From Enterococcaceae bacterium (GTDB taxonomy: Bacteria; Bacillota; Bacilli; Lactobacillales; Enterococcaceae), in contig JALCOL010000003.1 of assembly GCA_022649665.1 (NCBI GenBank), positions 62,001 through 126,000 on the forward strand: a stretch of 64,000 nucleotides of DNA, given 5' to 3'. The translations under genes and the position numbers were made by a program. The first letter of the stretch is position 1, and the number at the start of each line of letters is the position of its first letter. A model generated the notes under the pieces. The model ran no database searches and had not been told where the DNA came from. It saw only the letters and a list, made by a program, of their open reading frames with translations. Shown here one piece after another: positions 8,501-17,567 of the stretch.

Positions 8501-10651
8501 TATGAACACAGCGTAACACCGGCGCTTTTCCGCACTTCGCAATATACGAATGTAGCGGCCGAGGATGATAAAAAAACAGACTATGGCCATATGACCTAGG
8601 AAATGAAAGATTTGCGCCAGAATAACTTCCATCCGTATGTTGTGACGTATCTCGTGAACGATAAAAAAGGCAAAAATGTCTATAATGAACTGCCGGCGCT
8701 TTTGCCGGATCACTTCCGGCTTTACGGTCAAAATCGCGACAATATCCTCTTGACGTGGGACAACCCAGCTGTCAATGAAAACGGTCAGCCGCTCGCCGCA
8801 CCGCGGCGCGATGCCGCAGAATATTATTATGTAGAAGCCAAAGGCGCGGACGGCTGGTCGCGCGTCCAGACAAAAGACAAAAGCGGCAAGCAGACGGATC
8901 TTAAAATCGACGGTGAGCAGAATTATGCAGTCCTGCCGAAAAACAAGCTGACGAATGCCCATCAATTCCGCTTGCGCGCGGTCAAAATGGATGGTGAAAC
9001 GCCGATCGAAAGTGTTCCGTCGCCAATCGTTGAAGTCTACAACGACCGGCGGCTGAGTCCTGAGATCACGGAACAGCCGCAAAGCTACTATGATGACGGA
9101 AATCACACGGAAGACATCGTTGAGCTTTTCAGTGTCCGTGCGGAAAATGCCGCCGGCCACAGCGAAATCTTCTATAAATGGGAAAAATTCGATGAAGCGA
9201 GCAATCAGTGGCAGACTGTCAGCGAAAATGCGAGCAGCGTGCCGGAGAAATTGGCGCTGCCGCAAGCGGAGCTGCCGAAAGAAACAACGCATTACCGCGT
9301 TCAAGCCGCCAATACGGCGACTCTTGAAAGTGCGGCGATCTCGCACGCGGTTTCCTACTATCCGGATCAGGTTTTGCGCCCGGACATGCAGTTTTCACTT
9401 TTTTCGGGAAGTGACCCGGAAAGCTTGATCTCAGCGACTGAAACCGGCGGCGATCAATATTTGATCGGGAAAGAACAGCTGAATGAAAAAGGCCAGATCC
9501 GAGTTGAACTCGCAGTCGCGGGCGGACATGGCGAGCTGCCCCGAAGCGGGAAAGTCCTCCTGCTTGACCAGAACGGCAAAGAGCTCGCTTCAGAAAATGC
9601 GGCAGATCTGCCGGGAAAAGACGGAAAACTGGTTCTAGAAAAACTCGTACATGTTACAGAGGGCGAAGCGCTCGAGATCCGCGCTGCTTTCAGCGGAAGT
9701 GCCGCCGGTGATGCGGCTGCATTCGCTGCTGCAAAAACGACACCGATCACTTTGACGCGTACGCTCGACGATGCGGCGCGCAAAGCGCGGACATTTGCCG
9801 TTCACTACGATTTGAACGGCGGCGTGAATCATCAGCTGAATCCAAGCGAAGTCGGCCGTTTCGAAAAAGCACGTCTGTTAGCGAAGCCGCTCAAGGAATA
9901 TGCAGACTTCAAAGGCTGGCAGATCAAAGGAACTGATCAAATGGTGACGGAGATCCCGGCGGAAGCCGAAGCAGTTCGCGGGCAAAAGAACGAAAAACAG
10001 ATCCAGCTCGAAGCAGTTTGGGAACCGCATCAATATCAAATCAGCTACCACGCGGATGGCGGCACGCTGGCAAGCGGAGCAGCGACAACTGTCAAAGCCG
10101 GCCAAAATTTCCGGCTTCCGCAAATCGAAAAAAGCGGCTATCAGTTCGCCGGCTGGTTTTTAGATCAAAATTTCAAAGATGCAGCGGCAAATTATGCATT
10201 AATGAACGGGCCGCTTGAACTATATGCCAAATGGATCCCGATCGAATATACCGTCAAAGTCGTTGATCAAACGGGCAGATCGATCGGTTCACCCGTTAAA
10301 TATTCGCTGAAAGACTTGCACAAGGGGGAGATCGATCTCAAAGAACTGCTCGGGCAGACAATGACCGAAACCAACGGGAAACTGTATCAGACGCAGACGC
10401 TTGCCGGTCCGGTCGAGAAATTGACGACCGACTATTTCGGGGATGTGACCGTTTTTGCCGAAAAGAAAACTAGCGGACCAGACGGCGGCACGGAAGAAAA
10501 AGAAGACAGTCCAGAAAATCGCCAAGAAGCTGTAAAAGAGAAAAAACTGCCGAAAATGGGTGAAACCCTTAATTATTGGCCACTGCTCGGTGTATTTTTG
10601 ATCTTGCTCAGCTGGTTTCTCTATCGCCGCAGAAAAAATAAAGCAGGCTAG
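5504..10651 (+). pseudogene. Giant cell-wall-anchored surface protein split by an in-frame TAG
   Basis: Two open frames, 5504-8599 and 8603-10651, lie in the same phase, separated only by TAG 8597-8599 and GAA, so they are one gene of about 1715 codons. ATG 5504 is preferred over GTG 5501 because GGAGG is seven bases before it. The N-terminus is a signal peptide ending near ASVLADA. Two DxDxDG-containing FG-GAP-like blades follow (GDFDKDGKEEVAVY near 6349, DGDLEGDGREELIIAGY near 6920). Residues from about 730 to 1000 are Ser/Gly-rich and beta-prone. After the stop come an Fn3-like domain (about 8720-9040), an Ig-like domain (9060-9360) and two InlB-type repeats (about 9800-10230, with FAGWFLDQNF and LYAKW). 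The end is LPKMGE (10547-10564), a hydrophobic helix and RRRKNK, a sortase signal whose usual Thr is Met. The second frame has no spaced ribosome site. As it stands the first half would be secreted unanchored, unless the stop is read through. Confidence 0.85.
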
Positions 10652-10657
10652 CGACCG

Positions 10658-10690
10658 AAAAGCGCGGATCACTCGATTCGCGCTTTTTCT
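10658..10690 (+). terminator. Terminator of the surface-protein gene
   Basis: AAAAGCGCG (10658-10666) pairs with CGCGCTTTT (10679-10687), followed by T-rich sequence. Confidence 0.88.
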
Positions 10691-10709
10691 TGCGGGAAAG
10701 GCTCTTAAG

Positions 10710-10737
10710 TTACGTTTTCGGCGAACAATGCTATAAT
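10710..10737 (+). promoter_or_regulatory. Promoter of the flavodoxin-dha unit
   Basis: TTACGT (10710-10715), 16-base spacer, TATAAT (10732-10737) preceded by TG at 10729, making an extended -10. It is 34 bases before the flavodoxin start and is the only clear promoter ahead of dhaK. Confidence 0.65.
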
Positions 10738-10770
10738 TCAATAGAAAGATAACATGATAGGAGGAGAGTC

Positions 10771-11202
10771 ATGAAAATTGCTGTTTACTATTATTCAAAG
10801 GGCGGAAGCACAAAAAAATTAGCGGAAGCGGTCGCTGAAGCGGCGGGGGTCAAGGCGCGAACGGTCGATGAACCGCTTGAAGGGCCCTATGAGCTGATGT
10901 TTATCGGCGGGGCCCCTTATATCGCTTCGCAAGTCGACCCGCATTTGCGTGATTTTGTGAAAAAGCTGACGGCAGAAGATGTAAAAGAAGTGGCTGTTTT
11001 CAGTGCTTCCAATTGGAAAATGTCGATCGAACGCCAAATCGAACACGATCTCGCGGATCCCGAAATCAAAGTATTCGATCGCGGCTATACAGCCCGCGGG
11101 CACATGGGCGGGATCAATAAAAAACACCCGACCCCGGAAGAATGTGCTGAAGCGGCAGAGTATGCGAAAAAAGTGATCGCAGCGCTTTCACAAGATCAGT
11201 AA
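10771..11202 (+). CDS. Flavodoxin family protein
   Basis: A 143-residue single-domain flavodoxin-like protein. YSKGGSTKKLAEAVAE at residues 9-24 is the FMN phosphate-binding loop and following helix, and FIGGAPYIAS is the second flavin-contact strand-loop. AGGAGGA precedes ATG 10771. It lies 19 bases before dhaK and shares its promoter, but no known DhaKLM step needs a flavodoxin, so the link may be only transcriptional. A second, dissimilar flavodoxin-like gene lies at 41288-41749. Confidence 0.85.
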   Translation: MKIAVYYYSKGGSTKKLAEAVAEAAGVKARTVDEPLEGPYELMFIGGAPYIASQVDPHLRDFVKKLTAEDVKEVAVFSASNWKMSIERQIEHDLADPEIKVFDRGYTARGHMGGINKKHPTPEECAEAAEYAKKVIAALSQDQ

Positions 11203-11221
11203 ATAAAACGGAGGGAAATAT

Positions 11222-12205
11222 ATGAAGAAGATCATCAATGATCCAAAAAATGTTGTTGAAGATATGGTCGAAGGGATGACGAAAGCCTATCCTGAGTATG
11301 TCAAACGGATCGAAGGAACAATGGCGCTCTACCGGCCGGATGATTTTGATTCGGTCGCTTTAGTTTCAGGCGGCGGCAGCGGACATGAACCGACCCACGC
11401 CGGCTACGTCGGTGACGGGATGCTCAGCGCGGCAGTCTGCGGACAAGTCTTCACTTCGCCAACACCTGATCAGATCTTTGCCGCGATCCAGCAAACGAAC
11501 AAGAACAAAGGAACGCTTCTGATCATCAAAAACTATTCCGGCGACATCATGAATTTTAAAATGGCAGAGCAGTTGGCAACCAGTCAAGGCTTGAAAGTAG
11601 AACACGTCGTCGTCGATGATGACATCGCAGTCGAAAACAGCACATTTACCCAAGGACGGCGCGGAGTCGCTGGCACGATTTTTGTTCATAAGATCTTGGG
11701 ATCGATGGCGCGCGAAGGCAAGCCGCTGGATGAGATCGCTCAATATGGCCGCGCGCTGATCAAAGATATCAAAACGATCGGCGTAGCACTCTCTGGCAAC
11801 ACAGTGCCGGAGGTCGGCAAGCCGGGGTTTGTCCTCGGCCCAGATGAGATCGAGTATGGGATCGGGATCCACGGTGAACCTGGCTATCGCAAAGAAAAGA
11901 TCAAACCGTCGCATGAGATCGCTAAACAGATCGTTGGCAAGATCAAAGCCGAATTCAAATGGCAGAAAGGCGATCATTACGGCGTGCTTGTCAACGGGAT
12001 GGGAGCAACGCCTTTGATGGAGCTGTTTATTTATTACAATGATGTGAGAAAACTGTTGGAAGCGGACGGCCTGCATGTCGATTTCAGCAAAGTCGGAAAT
12101 TACTTGACATCGCTCGATATGGCGGGCGCTTCGGTCACTTTGATCAAACTGGACGATGAACGGACGCGCCGCTTGAATGAAGCTGTCCACACGATCGGCT
12201 GGTAA
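11222..12205 (+). CDS. dhaK: Dihydroxyacetone kinase, substrate-binding subunit DhaK
   Basis: A 327-residue cytosolic protein that binds dihydroxyacetone covalently and presents it to DhaL for phosphorylation. GGGSGHEPTH at 50-59 forms the substrate pocket, and His217 in GIGIHGEPG corresponds to the E. coli hemiaminal-forming His218. Length matches the PTS-dependent family. GGAGGGA precedes ATG 11222. dhaL follows after 12 bases. With dhaL and dhaM it makes a complete PTS-driven route from dihydroxyacetone to DHAP; no glycerol dehydrogenase is next to it. Confidence 0.95.
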   Translation: MKKIINDPKNVVEDMVEGMTKAYPEYVKRIEGTMALYRPDDFDSVALVSGGGSGHEPTHAGYVGDGMLSAAVCGQVFTSPTPDQIFAAIQQTNKNKGTLLIIKNYSGDIMNFKMAEQLATSQGLKVEHVVVDDDIAVENSTFTQGRRGVAGTIFVHKILGSMAREGKPLDEIAQYGRALIKDIKTIGVALSGNTVPEVGKPGFVLGPDEIEYGIGIHGEPGYRKEKIKPSHEIAKQIVGKIKAEFKWQKGDHYGVLVNGMGATPLMELFIYYNDVRKLLEADGLHVDFSKVGNYLTSLDMAGASVTLIKLDDERTRRLNEAVHTIGW

Positions 12206-12217
12206 AGGAGGAGCAAA

Positions 12218-12799
12218 ATGGCATTTACTGTTGAAAATGTGAAAAAGGCCCTTGTTTTATTCAATGATCGGATCCAAAAAAACCGCTTGTATTTGAGCGA
12301 ACTCGATACACCGATCGGCGATGGGGATCACGGCAGCAATATGGCGCGCGGGATGGATGCCGTTTCAAAAGAGAAGCTGCCGGAGGACGTTTCCGGTATT
12401 TTTCAAGCGGTCGCAATGAAGCTGATCTCGACCGTTGGCGGGGCAGCGGGACCGCTCTACGGGACGGCGTTTATGAGCATGGCGCAAACCGTCAAGACAA
12501 CGAACAATGTCGCGGACATTTTAGCCGCCGCAGTTAAGGGAATCGAAAATATCGGCGGGGCAAAGCCGGGGGACAAGACGATGCTTGATCTTTGGGTTCC
12601 GGCAGTCGCAGCATTGCGGCAGGGAAAATTAACAAAAGCGAAGATCACCGAGCTCGTCGAAGCAACAAAACCGCTTGAAGCCCATAAAGGGCGGGCTTCT
12701 TATGTCGGCAAACAATCGATCGGGCACATCGATCCAGGCGCGATGTCTTCGGGCTATCTTTTCGAATCTTTCTTAGAGGCAGGTGTGTTCAATGACTAA
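12218..12799 (+). CDS. dhaL: Dihydroxyacetone kinase, ADP-binding subunit DhaL
   Basis: A 193-residue protein carrying tightly bound ADP that is rephosphorylated by DhaM and passes the phosphate to dihydroxyacetone on DhaK. TPIGDGDHGSNMARG near residues 28-42 is the Mg-ADP site, and GGAAGPLYGTAF and GDKTMLD are also family signatures. AAAGGAGGAG precedes ATG 12218. The stop overlaps the start of dhaM by several bases, as expected for subunits made in fixed ratio. Confidence 0.95.
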   Translation: MAFTVENVKKALVLFNDRIQKNRLYLSELDTPIGDGDHGSNMARGMDAVSKEKLPEDVSGIFQAVAMKLISTVGGAAGPLYGTAFMSMAQTVKTTNNVADILAAAVKGIENIGGAKPGDKTMLDLWVPAVAALRQGKLTKAKITELVEATKPLEAHKGRASYVGKQSIGHIDPGAMSSGYLFESFLEAGVFND

Positions 12800-13160
12800 A
12801 GGAGTTGTGTTGGTCTCGCATACCACTGAAATTCCAGCGGGACTTAAAAAGCTGATCGCCCAAGTCGCAGCGGATGTGCCGGTGACGACAGCCGGCGGAA
12901 CAGATGATGATCGGATTGGAACGTCTGCTGGCAAGATCGCCCAAGCGATCGCCAAAAACCCGGCAGATGAGGTCTGGGCATTTTATGACCTCGGCAGCGC
13001 AAAAATGAATCTGCAGCTGGCCCAAAGCATGACACAGAAAAAAGTCACGATCTTTGATACCGCTTTTGTGGAGGGGGCTTATACCGCGTGCGCGCTCTTG
13101 GCGGTCAATACCGATCCTCAAGAGATCACGGCGCAGCTCGCACCGCTCAAGATCAAATAA
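12792..13160 (+). CDS. dhaM: PTS-dependent dihydroxyacetone kinase phosphotransferase subunit DhaM
   Basis: A 122-residue EIIA-mannose-like protein that takes phosphate from HPr and passes it to DhaL-ADP. The phosphorylated His10 is in VVLVSHTTEI near the N-terminus; GGTDDDRIGTS follows as in the family. This is the short form, without the extra HPr and EI domains found in E. coli DhaM. ATG 12792 lies inside the end of dhaL; a GTG at 12783 is a less likely start. Confidence 0.92.
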   Translation: MTKGVVLVSHTTEIPAGLKKLIAQVAADVPVTTAGGTDDDRIGTSAGKIAQAIAKNPADEVWAFYDLGSAKMNLQLAQSMTQKKVTIFDTAFVEGAYTACALLAVNTDPQEITAQLAPLKIK

Positions 13161-13186
13161 AAATTTCGGTTGAAGTAGGTGGAACA

Positions 13187-14047
13187 ATGTGTCAAGCAGC
13201 ACTCATACTAGAAGGCGGCGCATTGCGCGGCCAGTATACTGCCGGCGTTTTGGATGTTTTTATGGAATCCGGCATTTTTTTTAAAAGAGTCGTCGGCGTT
13301 TCAGCAGGAGCACTGTGCGGCGTCAACTATATCTCGCAGCAGATCGGGCGTTCCGCGCATATCAATGTCGACTATCGCGATGATAAAGAGTATATCTCGA
13401 TCGAAAATCTATTCCGGCACAACGGGATCGTCAATATGGATTTTTTATTTGATGATCATGGGCCTGCTTGGGAGATGTTCGATACGAAAACATATGAGGA
13501 GTCGCCGATGGATTTTACCGCGGTCGCTACGCTGCTTGCGACCGGCAAACCTGTCTATTTTACCCGGCCGCGCGGAGCCGCGCTGATCGATGCACTCAAA
13601 GCGACGTCGGCGCTGCCGTTCGTCGCAAAACCGCAAAAGACTGAAAAGGGACTTTGTCTTGACGGCGGGCTGGCAGACTCGATCCCTTATCAATATGCGC
13701 TGGATCAAGGATTTGATAAAGTCGTGGTGATCCGCACGCAAGACCGCAAATATCATAAGAAAATGAGTTCAAAAATGATGAAACGTGGTTACCGCTATCA
13801 GTACGGAAAGTATCCGCAATTCGTCAAAACAGCGATCTTGCGGCCGCTGGTATACAATCATCAAGTCGATCGCCTGAACAAGCTGGAAAAAGCCGGCAAA
13901 GTCTTCGTGATCGCCCCAAAGCGGCCCGTCGGTGTGAAGCGACTCGAAAAAGATACCCAGAAGCTGATCGCGCTTTATCAGGAAGGCCGGGCGGACGGGC
14001 TGGCAGTTTTGGAAAAAATGAAAGACTACTTAACACAGAGCGAATGA
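13187..14047 (+). CDS. Patatin-like phospholipase family protein
   Basis: A 286-residue hydrolase of the patatin family. The nucleophile elbow is GVSAG (residues about 36-40), the oxyanion glycine-rich segment is LEGGALRGQYTAGVLD near the N-terminus, and the catalytic Asp is in LCLDGGLADS, giving a Ser-Asp dyad. ATG 13187 is preferred; AGGTGG is just upstream and the longer open frame overlaps dhaM out of phase. It starts 26 bases after dhaM and is probably co-transcribed. No signal peptide is seen, so it should act in the cytoplasm or on the inner membrane face. The substrate is unknown. Confidence 0.88.
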   Translation: MCQAALILEGGALRGQYTAGVLDVFMESGIFFKRVVGVSAGALCGVNYISQQIGRSAHINVDYRDDKEYISIENLFRHNGIVNMDFLFDDHGPAWEMFDTKTYEESPMDFTAVATLLATGKPVYFTRPRGAALIDALKATSALPFVAKPQKTEKGLCLDGGLADSIPYQYALDQGFDKVVVIRTQDRKYHKKMSSKMMKRGYRYQYGKYPQFVKTAILRPLVYNHQVDRLNKLEKAGKVFVIAPKRPVGVKRLEKDTQKLIALYQEGRADGLAVLEKMKDYLTQSE

Positions 14048-14086
14048 CACTTTGAAACGCTGCTGGCTTAGAAGGGAGCATTATCC

Positions 14087-14569
14087 GTGGAGATCCGCAA
14101 ATATCGCGCGAGCGATGCTCAAAAAACCGCCGCCCTTTTTTACCGGACGGTCCATACCGTGAATGCCGCCGATTATTCAGCGCCGCAGCTGGATGCGTGG
14201 GCAAGCGGAAAAACGGCGCTTGTGCAGTGGGACCATTCACTTGCAGCAAATCATGCTTTTGTAGCGTGTGAAGGGCGGAGGGTCGTCGGGTTCGGAGATA
14301 TTCGTGTTGACGGGTATCTTGACCGGCTGTATGTCGATCGTGCATATTTGCGGCGCGGTATCGCTTCAGCGCTCTGTGATCAGCTGGAAAACGCAGTCGA
14401 AGCAAAAATAATCACCGTACACGCTTCGATCACTGCCAAGCCTTTTTTTGAGTCTCGCGGCTACCACGTTATTCAAGAACAGCAAGTCGTTCGAGGCGGC
14501 GTACGGTTGACAAATTTTGTAATGAAGAAACAAAAAAATGCTCGCGCGAAGCTGAGCATTTTTTCTTAG
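14087..14569 (+). CDS. GNAT family N-acetyltransferase
   Basis: A 160-residue acetyl-CoA-dependent acyltransferase. LDRLYVDRAYLRRGIASAL carries the strand-4 and R/Q-x-x-G-x-G/A-type acetyl-CoA loop (RRGIAS), and FFESRGYHVIQE is the usual C-terminal GNAT motif. It starts with GTG 14087 with GAAGGGA nine bases upstream. Its last codons form the terminator hairpin, so the 3' end is constrained by both functions. Substrate not predictable. Confidence 0.85.
   Translation: MEIRKYRASDAQKTAALFYRTVHTVNAADYSAPQLDAWASGKTALVQWDHSLAANHAFVACEGRRVVGFGDIRVDGYLDRLYVDRAYLRRGIASALCDQLENAVEAKIITVHASITAKPFFESRGYHVIQEQQVVRGGVRLTNFVMKKQKNARAKLSIFS
14533..14566 (+). terminator. Terminator overlapping the end of the GNAT gene
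   Basis: AAAAAATGCTC (14533-14543) pairs with GAGCATTTTTT (14554-14564). The whole hairpin and its T-run lie before the stop codon TAG 14567-14569, i.e. inside coding sequence. Confidence 0.8.
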
Positions 14570-14581
14570 ACTGTGAAGCGA

Positions 14582-14878
14582 TCAAAATTTGCCGCGTTCG
14601 ATTTTTTGACTGTTCAAAAACCAATGGCGGTGATAATTGCCGGCGAGCGCGGTGAAGGGCGCGGGTTCCTTGCCGGCTTTGCGGATCTTGTCTTCTAAAT
14701 ATTCTTTTAAGATCCACGGATCTTCGAGCGCCCGAACGTTCAGATCCATGATTTTTTTGATCTTGTCGGGCGTCGTGGAGAGCTCTTTGGCGATTTCTTC
14801 GACGGTCAAGCCGGAGATCGCGAGATTTTCTTTGAATTCTTTGCGGCTCGCTTCTTTTTCATCATTATTCAGCGACAT
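14582..14878 (-). CDS. DUF2316 family protein
   Basis: A 98-residue cytosolic protein resembling DUF2316. It has an HTH-like stretch GLTVEEIAKELSTTPDKIKKIM followed by DPWILKEYLEDKI and the conserved PFTALAGNYHRHWFLNSQ block. Function is unknown; the helix-turn-helix-like segment suggests DNA binding, which is inference. ATG 14878 fits the family start; a GTG at 14887 is possible. No clear operon partner. Confidence 0.75.
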   Translation of the reverse strand: MSLNNDEKEASRKEFKENLAISGLTVEEIAKELSTTPDKIKKIMDLNVRALEDPWILKEYLEDKIRKAGKEPAPFTALAGNYHRHWFLNSQKIERGKF

Positions 14879-14982
14879 ATTGCTCACTCTTTTCTATTTG
14901 TATTCTCTTCATTATATCCTGGAAAGAGCAAAAAGCCCAATGTGCGACTTGTGGATCATCGAGCAAACCGCGGCGCCCAAAA

Positions 14983-15148
14983 AGAGGCCGGGACAAAAGT
15001 GCCTAGCTTCGAGAAATAAGAAGAAAAATCCGAAAAAAGTTTCTCATATTTTTGAGATTTTTCGGATTATTTCCGATGAAGCTGCTTTTGAAACGCCGTT
15101 TATTCGAAAACAGGAGCTGTGACAACAGTGATGTCACAGCTCCTTTAC
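14983..15148 (+). repeat. Intergenic repeat element, copy A (full)
   Basis: The element begins with a GGCCGGGACAAAAGT front arm, then GAGAAATAAGAAGAAAAATCC, an internal hairpin (AATCCGAAAAA pairing with TTTTTCGGATT, about 15024-15068), the block GCTGCTTTTGAAACGCCGTT, and a final hairpin AGGAGCTGTGACA / TGTCACAGCTCCT (15112-15144). It lies between two minus-strand genes yet keeps the same plus orientation as the other four copies. The final stem may also serve as terminator for the DUF1015 gene read from the other side. Confidence 0.85.
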
Positions 15149-15164
15149 TTTGTGGAAAACAAAA

Positions 15165-16382
15165 TCAGTTCAGCGAATGCAGGAAGAGACCGCTCAATAG
15201 TTTCGGTTCGAACCAAGTCGATTTCGGCGGCATGATCTCATCAGCATCTGCAACGGCCAACAACTCATCCATGCTTGTCGGAAAGAGCGAAAAGGCGAGA
15301 TTCCAGTTTCCCGAATCCACTTGTTTTTCAAGCTCTGCGACGCCACGGATCCCGCCGACAAAGTCGATCCTGGGATCGGTACGGATGTCGTTGATCGCGA
15401 AAATATTTTCGAAAATTTGCCGCTGCAGGATCGAAACATCCAGATCGTCCAGCAGTTTGCCGCTCAGCGGTTTCTTGTATGTCAAAAGATGCCAAACCCC
15501 GTTGAGGTACATGCCGAATTGTCCCTTGTGAAGAGCGGGGGAGTCGGTCATCTTTTCAAGCGTAAAGTTATTTTCCAGTTGTGCGAAAAAGTCTCGCGGC
15601 AATGCGACATTCAAGATCCGATTATAATCCCAGATCTTGAGCTCTTCTTTGGGGAACAGCACCGAAAGGAAAAAGTGGGTTTCGGGCGTGTCAGTCCCAG
15701 CTTTGATCTGTTCTTCGGCGACATGGATCGCTGAGGCGGTCCGGTGATGACCGTCGGCGATGTAAAGTGCCGGGACTTGCGTGAATTCTGCTGTTAAGCG
15801 CGCGATCACTTCCGCCTCATCGATCGGCCAAACGCGGTGATGGACGTCATGAAAACTATCAAAATCATAGAGCGGCAGATGCGTCGTTTTCCATTTTTCG
15901 AGAAGCGTATTGATCGCCGCTTTTCCGCGATACGTCAAAAAGATCGGGGAAGTATTCGCATTGCACGCTTTGATGTGTTCGATGCGGTCTTTTTCTTTTT
16001 CTGGGCGCGTGAATTCGTGCTTTTTGATTTCGCCGCGCAAATATTCTGCAACGCTCGTGCAAACGACGAGTCCGGTCTGCGCACGCCCGTCCATCGTCAG
16101 TTCATAGAGATAAAACTCCGGCGTGCGGTCTTCGATGAGCCAGCCGTTCGCGCGGAATTTCGCCAAATTTTCAGCGGCTTTCGCATAGACTGCCGGACTG
16201 TAGGGATCGGTATCTTCCGGCAGATCGATCTCGGGCTTATCGATATGGAGGTAGCTTTCAGGATTTCCGCTCGCGAGCGCCCGAGCTTCGGCTGAATTCA
16301 GCACATCATAAGGCAGTGTTGCGACCTTTTCTGCCTGGGATTCGGCGGGCCGGATCGCGCGGAAAGGATGGATCGTTACCAT
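15165..16382 (-). CDS. DUF1015 family protein in the serine operon
   Basis: A 405-residue DUF1015 protein. TLPYDVLN near residue 22, ADGHHRTASA near 205 and HEFTRPEKEKDR near 118 are the conserved blocks. Its biochemical function is not established; family members are often found beside serA and serC, as here, where it is the third gene after serC-serA with a 12-base gap and its own TAAGGAGG site. A role linked to phosphoserine or serine metabolism is suggested only by this placement. No signal peptide or membrane segment is visible. Confidence 0.85.
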   Translation of the reverse strand: MVTIHPFRAIRPAESQAEKVATLPYDVLNSAEARALASGNPESYLHIDKPEIDLPEDTDPYSPAVYAKAAENLAKFRANGWLIEDRTPEFYLYELTMDGRAQTGLVVCTSVAEYLRGEIKKHEFTRPEKEKDRIEHIKACNANTSPIFLTYRGKAAINTLLEKWKTTHLPLYDFDSFHDVHHRVWPIDEAEVIARLTAEFTQVPALYIADGHHRTASAIHVAEEQIKAGTDTPETHFFLSVLFPKEELKIWDYNRILNVALPRDFFAQLENNFTLEKMTDSPALHKGQFGMYLNGVWHLLTYKKPLSGKLLDDLDVSILQRQIFENIFAINDIRTDPRIDFVGGIRGVAELEKQVDSGNWNLAFSLFPTSMDELLAVADADEIMPPKSTWFEPKLLSGLFLHSLN

Positions 16383-16394
16383 TCCAAAACCTCC

Positions 16395-17567
16395 TTATTG
16401 GTTTTTCAAAAGGCGGACCCGCAGCATATTCGGTTCGCTTTCCAGTTTTTGAGCAACATCTTTGAGTTTGTCTTCATCTTCTTCCGAAACATCGACGATC
16501 GTATACGCATAGTCGCCTTTGCTGCGGTTGATCATCGTCTCGATATTGATATCAAAGGCAGCGATCTCGCTTGAGATCTGGCTCAGCATATTGGGAACGT
16601 TGCGGTGAAGGACCGTGAAGCGGAATGGCGAATTGAAGGCCATTTCAACAGTTGGGAAGTTGACCGAGTTTTTGATCTCGCCGGTCTCAAGGAAATCTTT
16701 CAGCGTTTGCGCTGCCATTTTGGCACTGTTGACTTCTGCTTCCGCGGTCGAAGCGCCCAGATGGGGGGTGACTAAGACGCGCTTGTTGTGGAGCAGTTTT
16801 GGCTCGACAAAGTCGGTGATATAGCGGCCGAGTTCATTTGCTTCAAGGGCATCCAAAACATCTTGCGAATTTACGAGCCCGCCGCGCGCAAAGTTCAAGA
16901 TGACGGCATTCGGTTTCATGCGGTCGATCTGTTCTTTGGCGATCATATTTTTGGTTTTGTCGTTCAGCGGAACATGGATCGTGATGAAATCGCAATTTTC
17001 AAAGATCTCATTGATATCTGTCGCGCGTTTGACCCGGCGCGAAATGCTCCAAGCGGTATCGACCGAGACATAAGGATCATACCCGGTGACTTCCATTCCC
17101 AAACGATAGGCATCATTGGCGACCATCGCGCCGATCGCGCCGAGGCCGATCACACCGAGTTTTTGTCCTTCGAGTTCAACACCGGCAAATTGTTTTTTGT
17201 TGGCTTCGACTTGTTCATCGACATTGTCGCCGCTCAGTGTCTGGACCCAGTTGGAGCCGGACAAAACCGGCCGAACAGCTAAAAGCAGCGAAGCGAGAAC
17301 CAGTTCTTTGACCGCATTGGCATTGGCTCCAGGTGTATTGAAGACAACGATCCCTTCTTCCGTGCAGCGGTCGACCGGGATATTGTTCGTGCCGGCGCCG
17401 GCGCGGGCGATCGCGAGTGTATTTTTGGCAAACTTGTGATCGTGGAGTTTTTTGCTGCGCAGGATAATGCCGTCCGGCGTATCGCTTTGGTTGATCCCAA
17501 ATTGATCTTCCGCTAAGCGCGCCATTCCTTCTGGGGCGATCGCGTTGAATGTTTGAATTTGAAACAT
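16395..17567 (-). CDS. serA: D-3-phosphoglycerate dehydrogenase
   Basis: A 390-residue NAD-dependent dehydrogenase that opens serine synthesis by oxidising 3-phosphoglycerate. GLGAIGAMVA is the dinucleotide-binding loop, FARGGLVNSQDVL carries the catalytic-region Arg, and VTPHLGASTAEAE holds the catalytic His. The last 70 residues form a short ACT-type domain, likely for serine feedback. ATG 17567 touches the serC stop codon directly (TAAATG) and has GGAGGG upstream, so the two are translationally coupled. Confidence 0.95.
   Translation of the reverse strand: MFQIQTFNAIAPEGMARLAEDQFGINQSDTPDGIILRSKKLHDHKFAKNTLAIARAGAGTNNIPVDRCTEEGIVVFNTPGANANAVKELVLASLLLAVRPVLSGSNWVQTLSGDNVDEQVEANKKQFAGVELEGQKLGVIGLGAIGAMVANDAYRLGMEVTGYDPYVSVDTAWSISRRVKRATDINEIFENCDFITIHVPLNDKTKNMIAKEQIDRMKPNAVILNFARGGLVNSQDVLDALEANELGRYITDFVEPKLLHNKRVLVTPHLGASTAEAEVNSAKMAAQTLKDFLETGEIKNSVNFPTVEMAFNSPFRFTVLHRNVPNMLSQISSEIAAFDINIETMINRSKGDYAYTIVDVSEEDEDKLKDVAQKLESEPNMLRVRLLKNQ

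Noticed and set aside
8603-10651. Second half of the surface protein as an independent gene
   Set aside because: It is in phase with the first half, has no signal peptide, and the only AGGA lies too close to its ATG.
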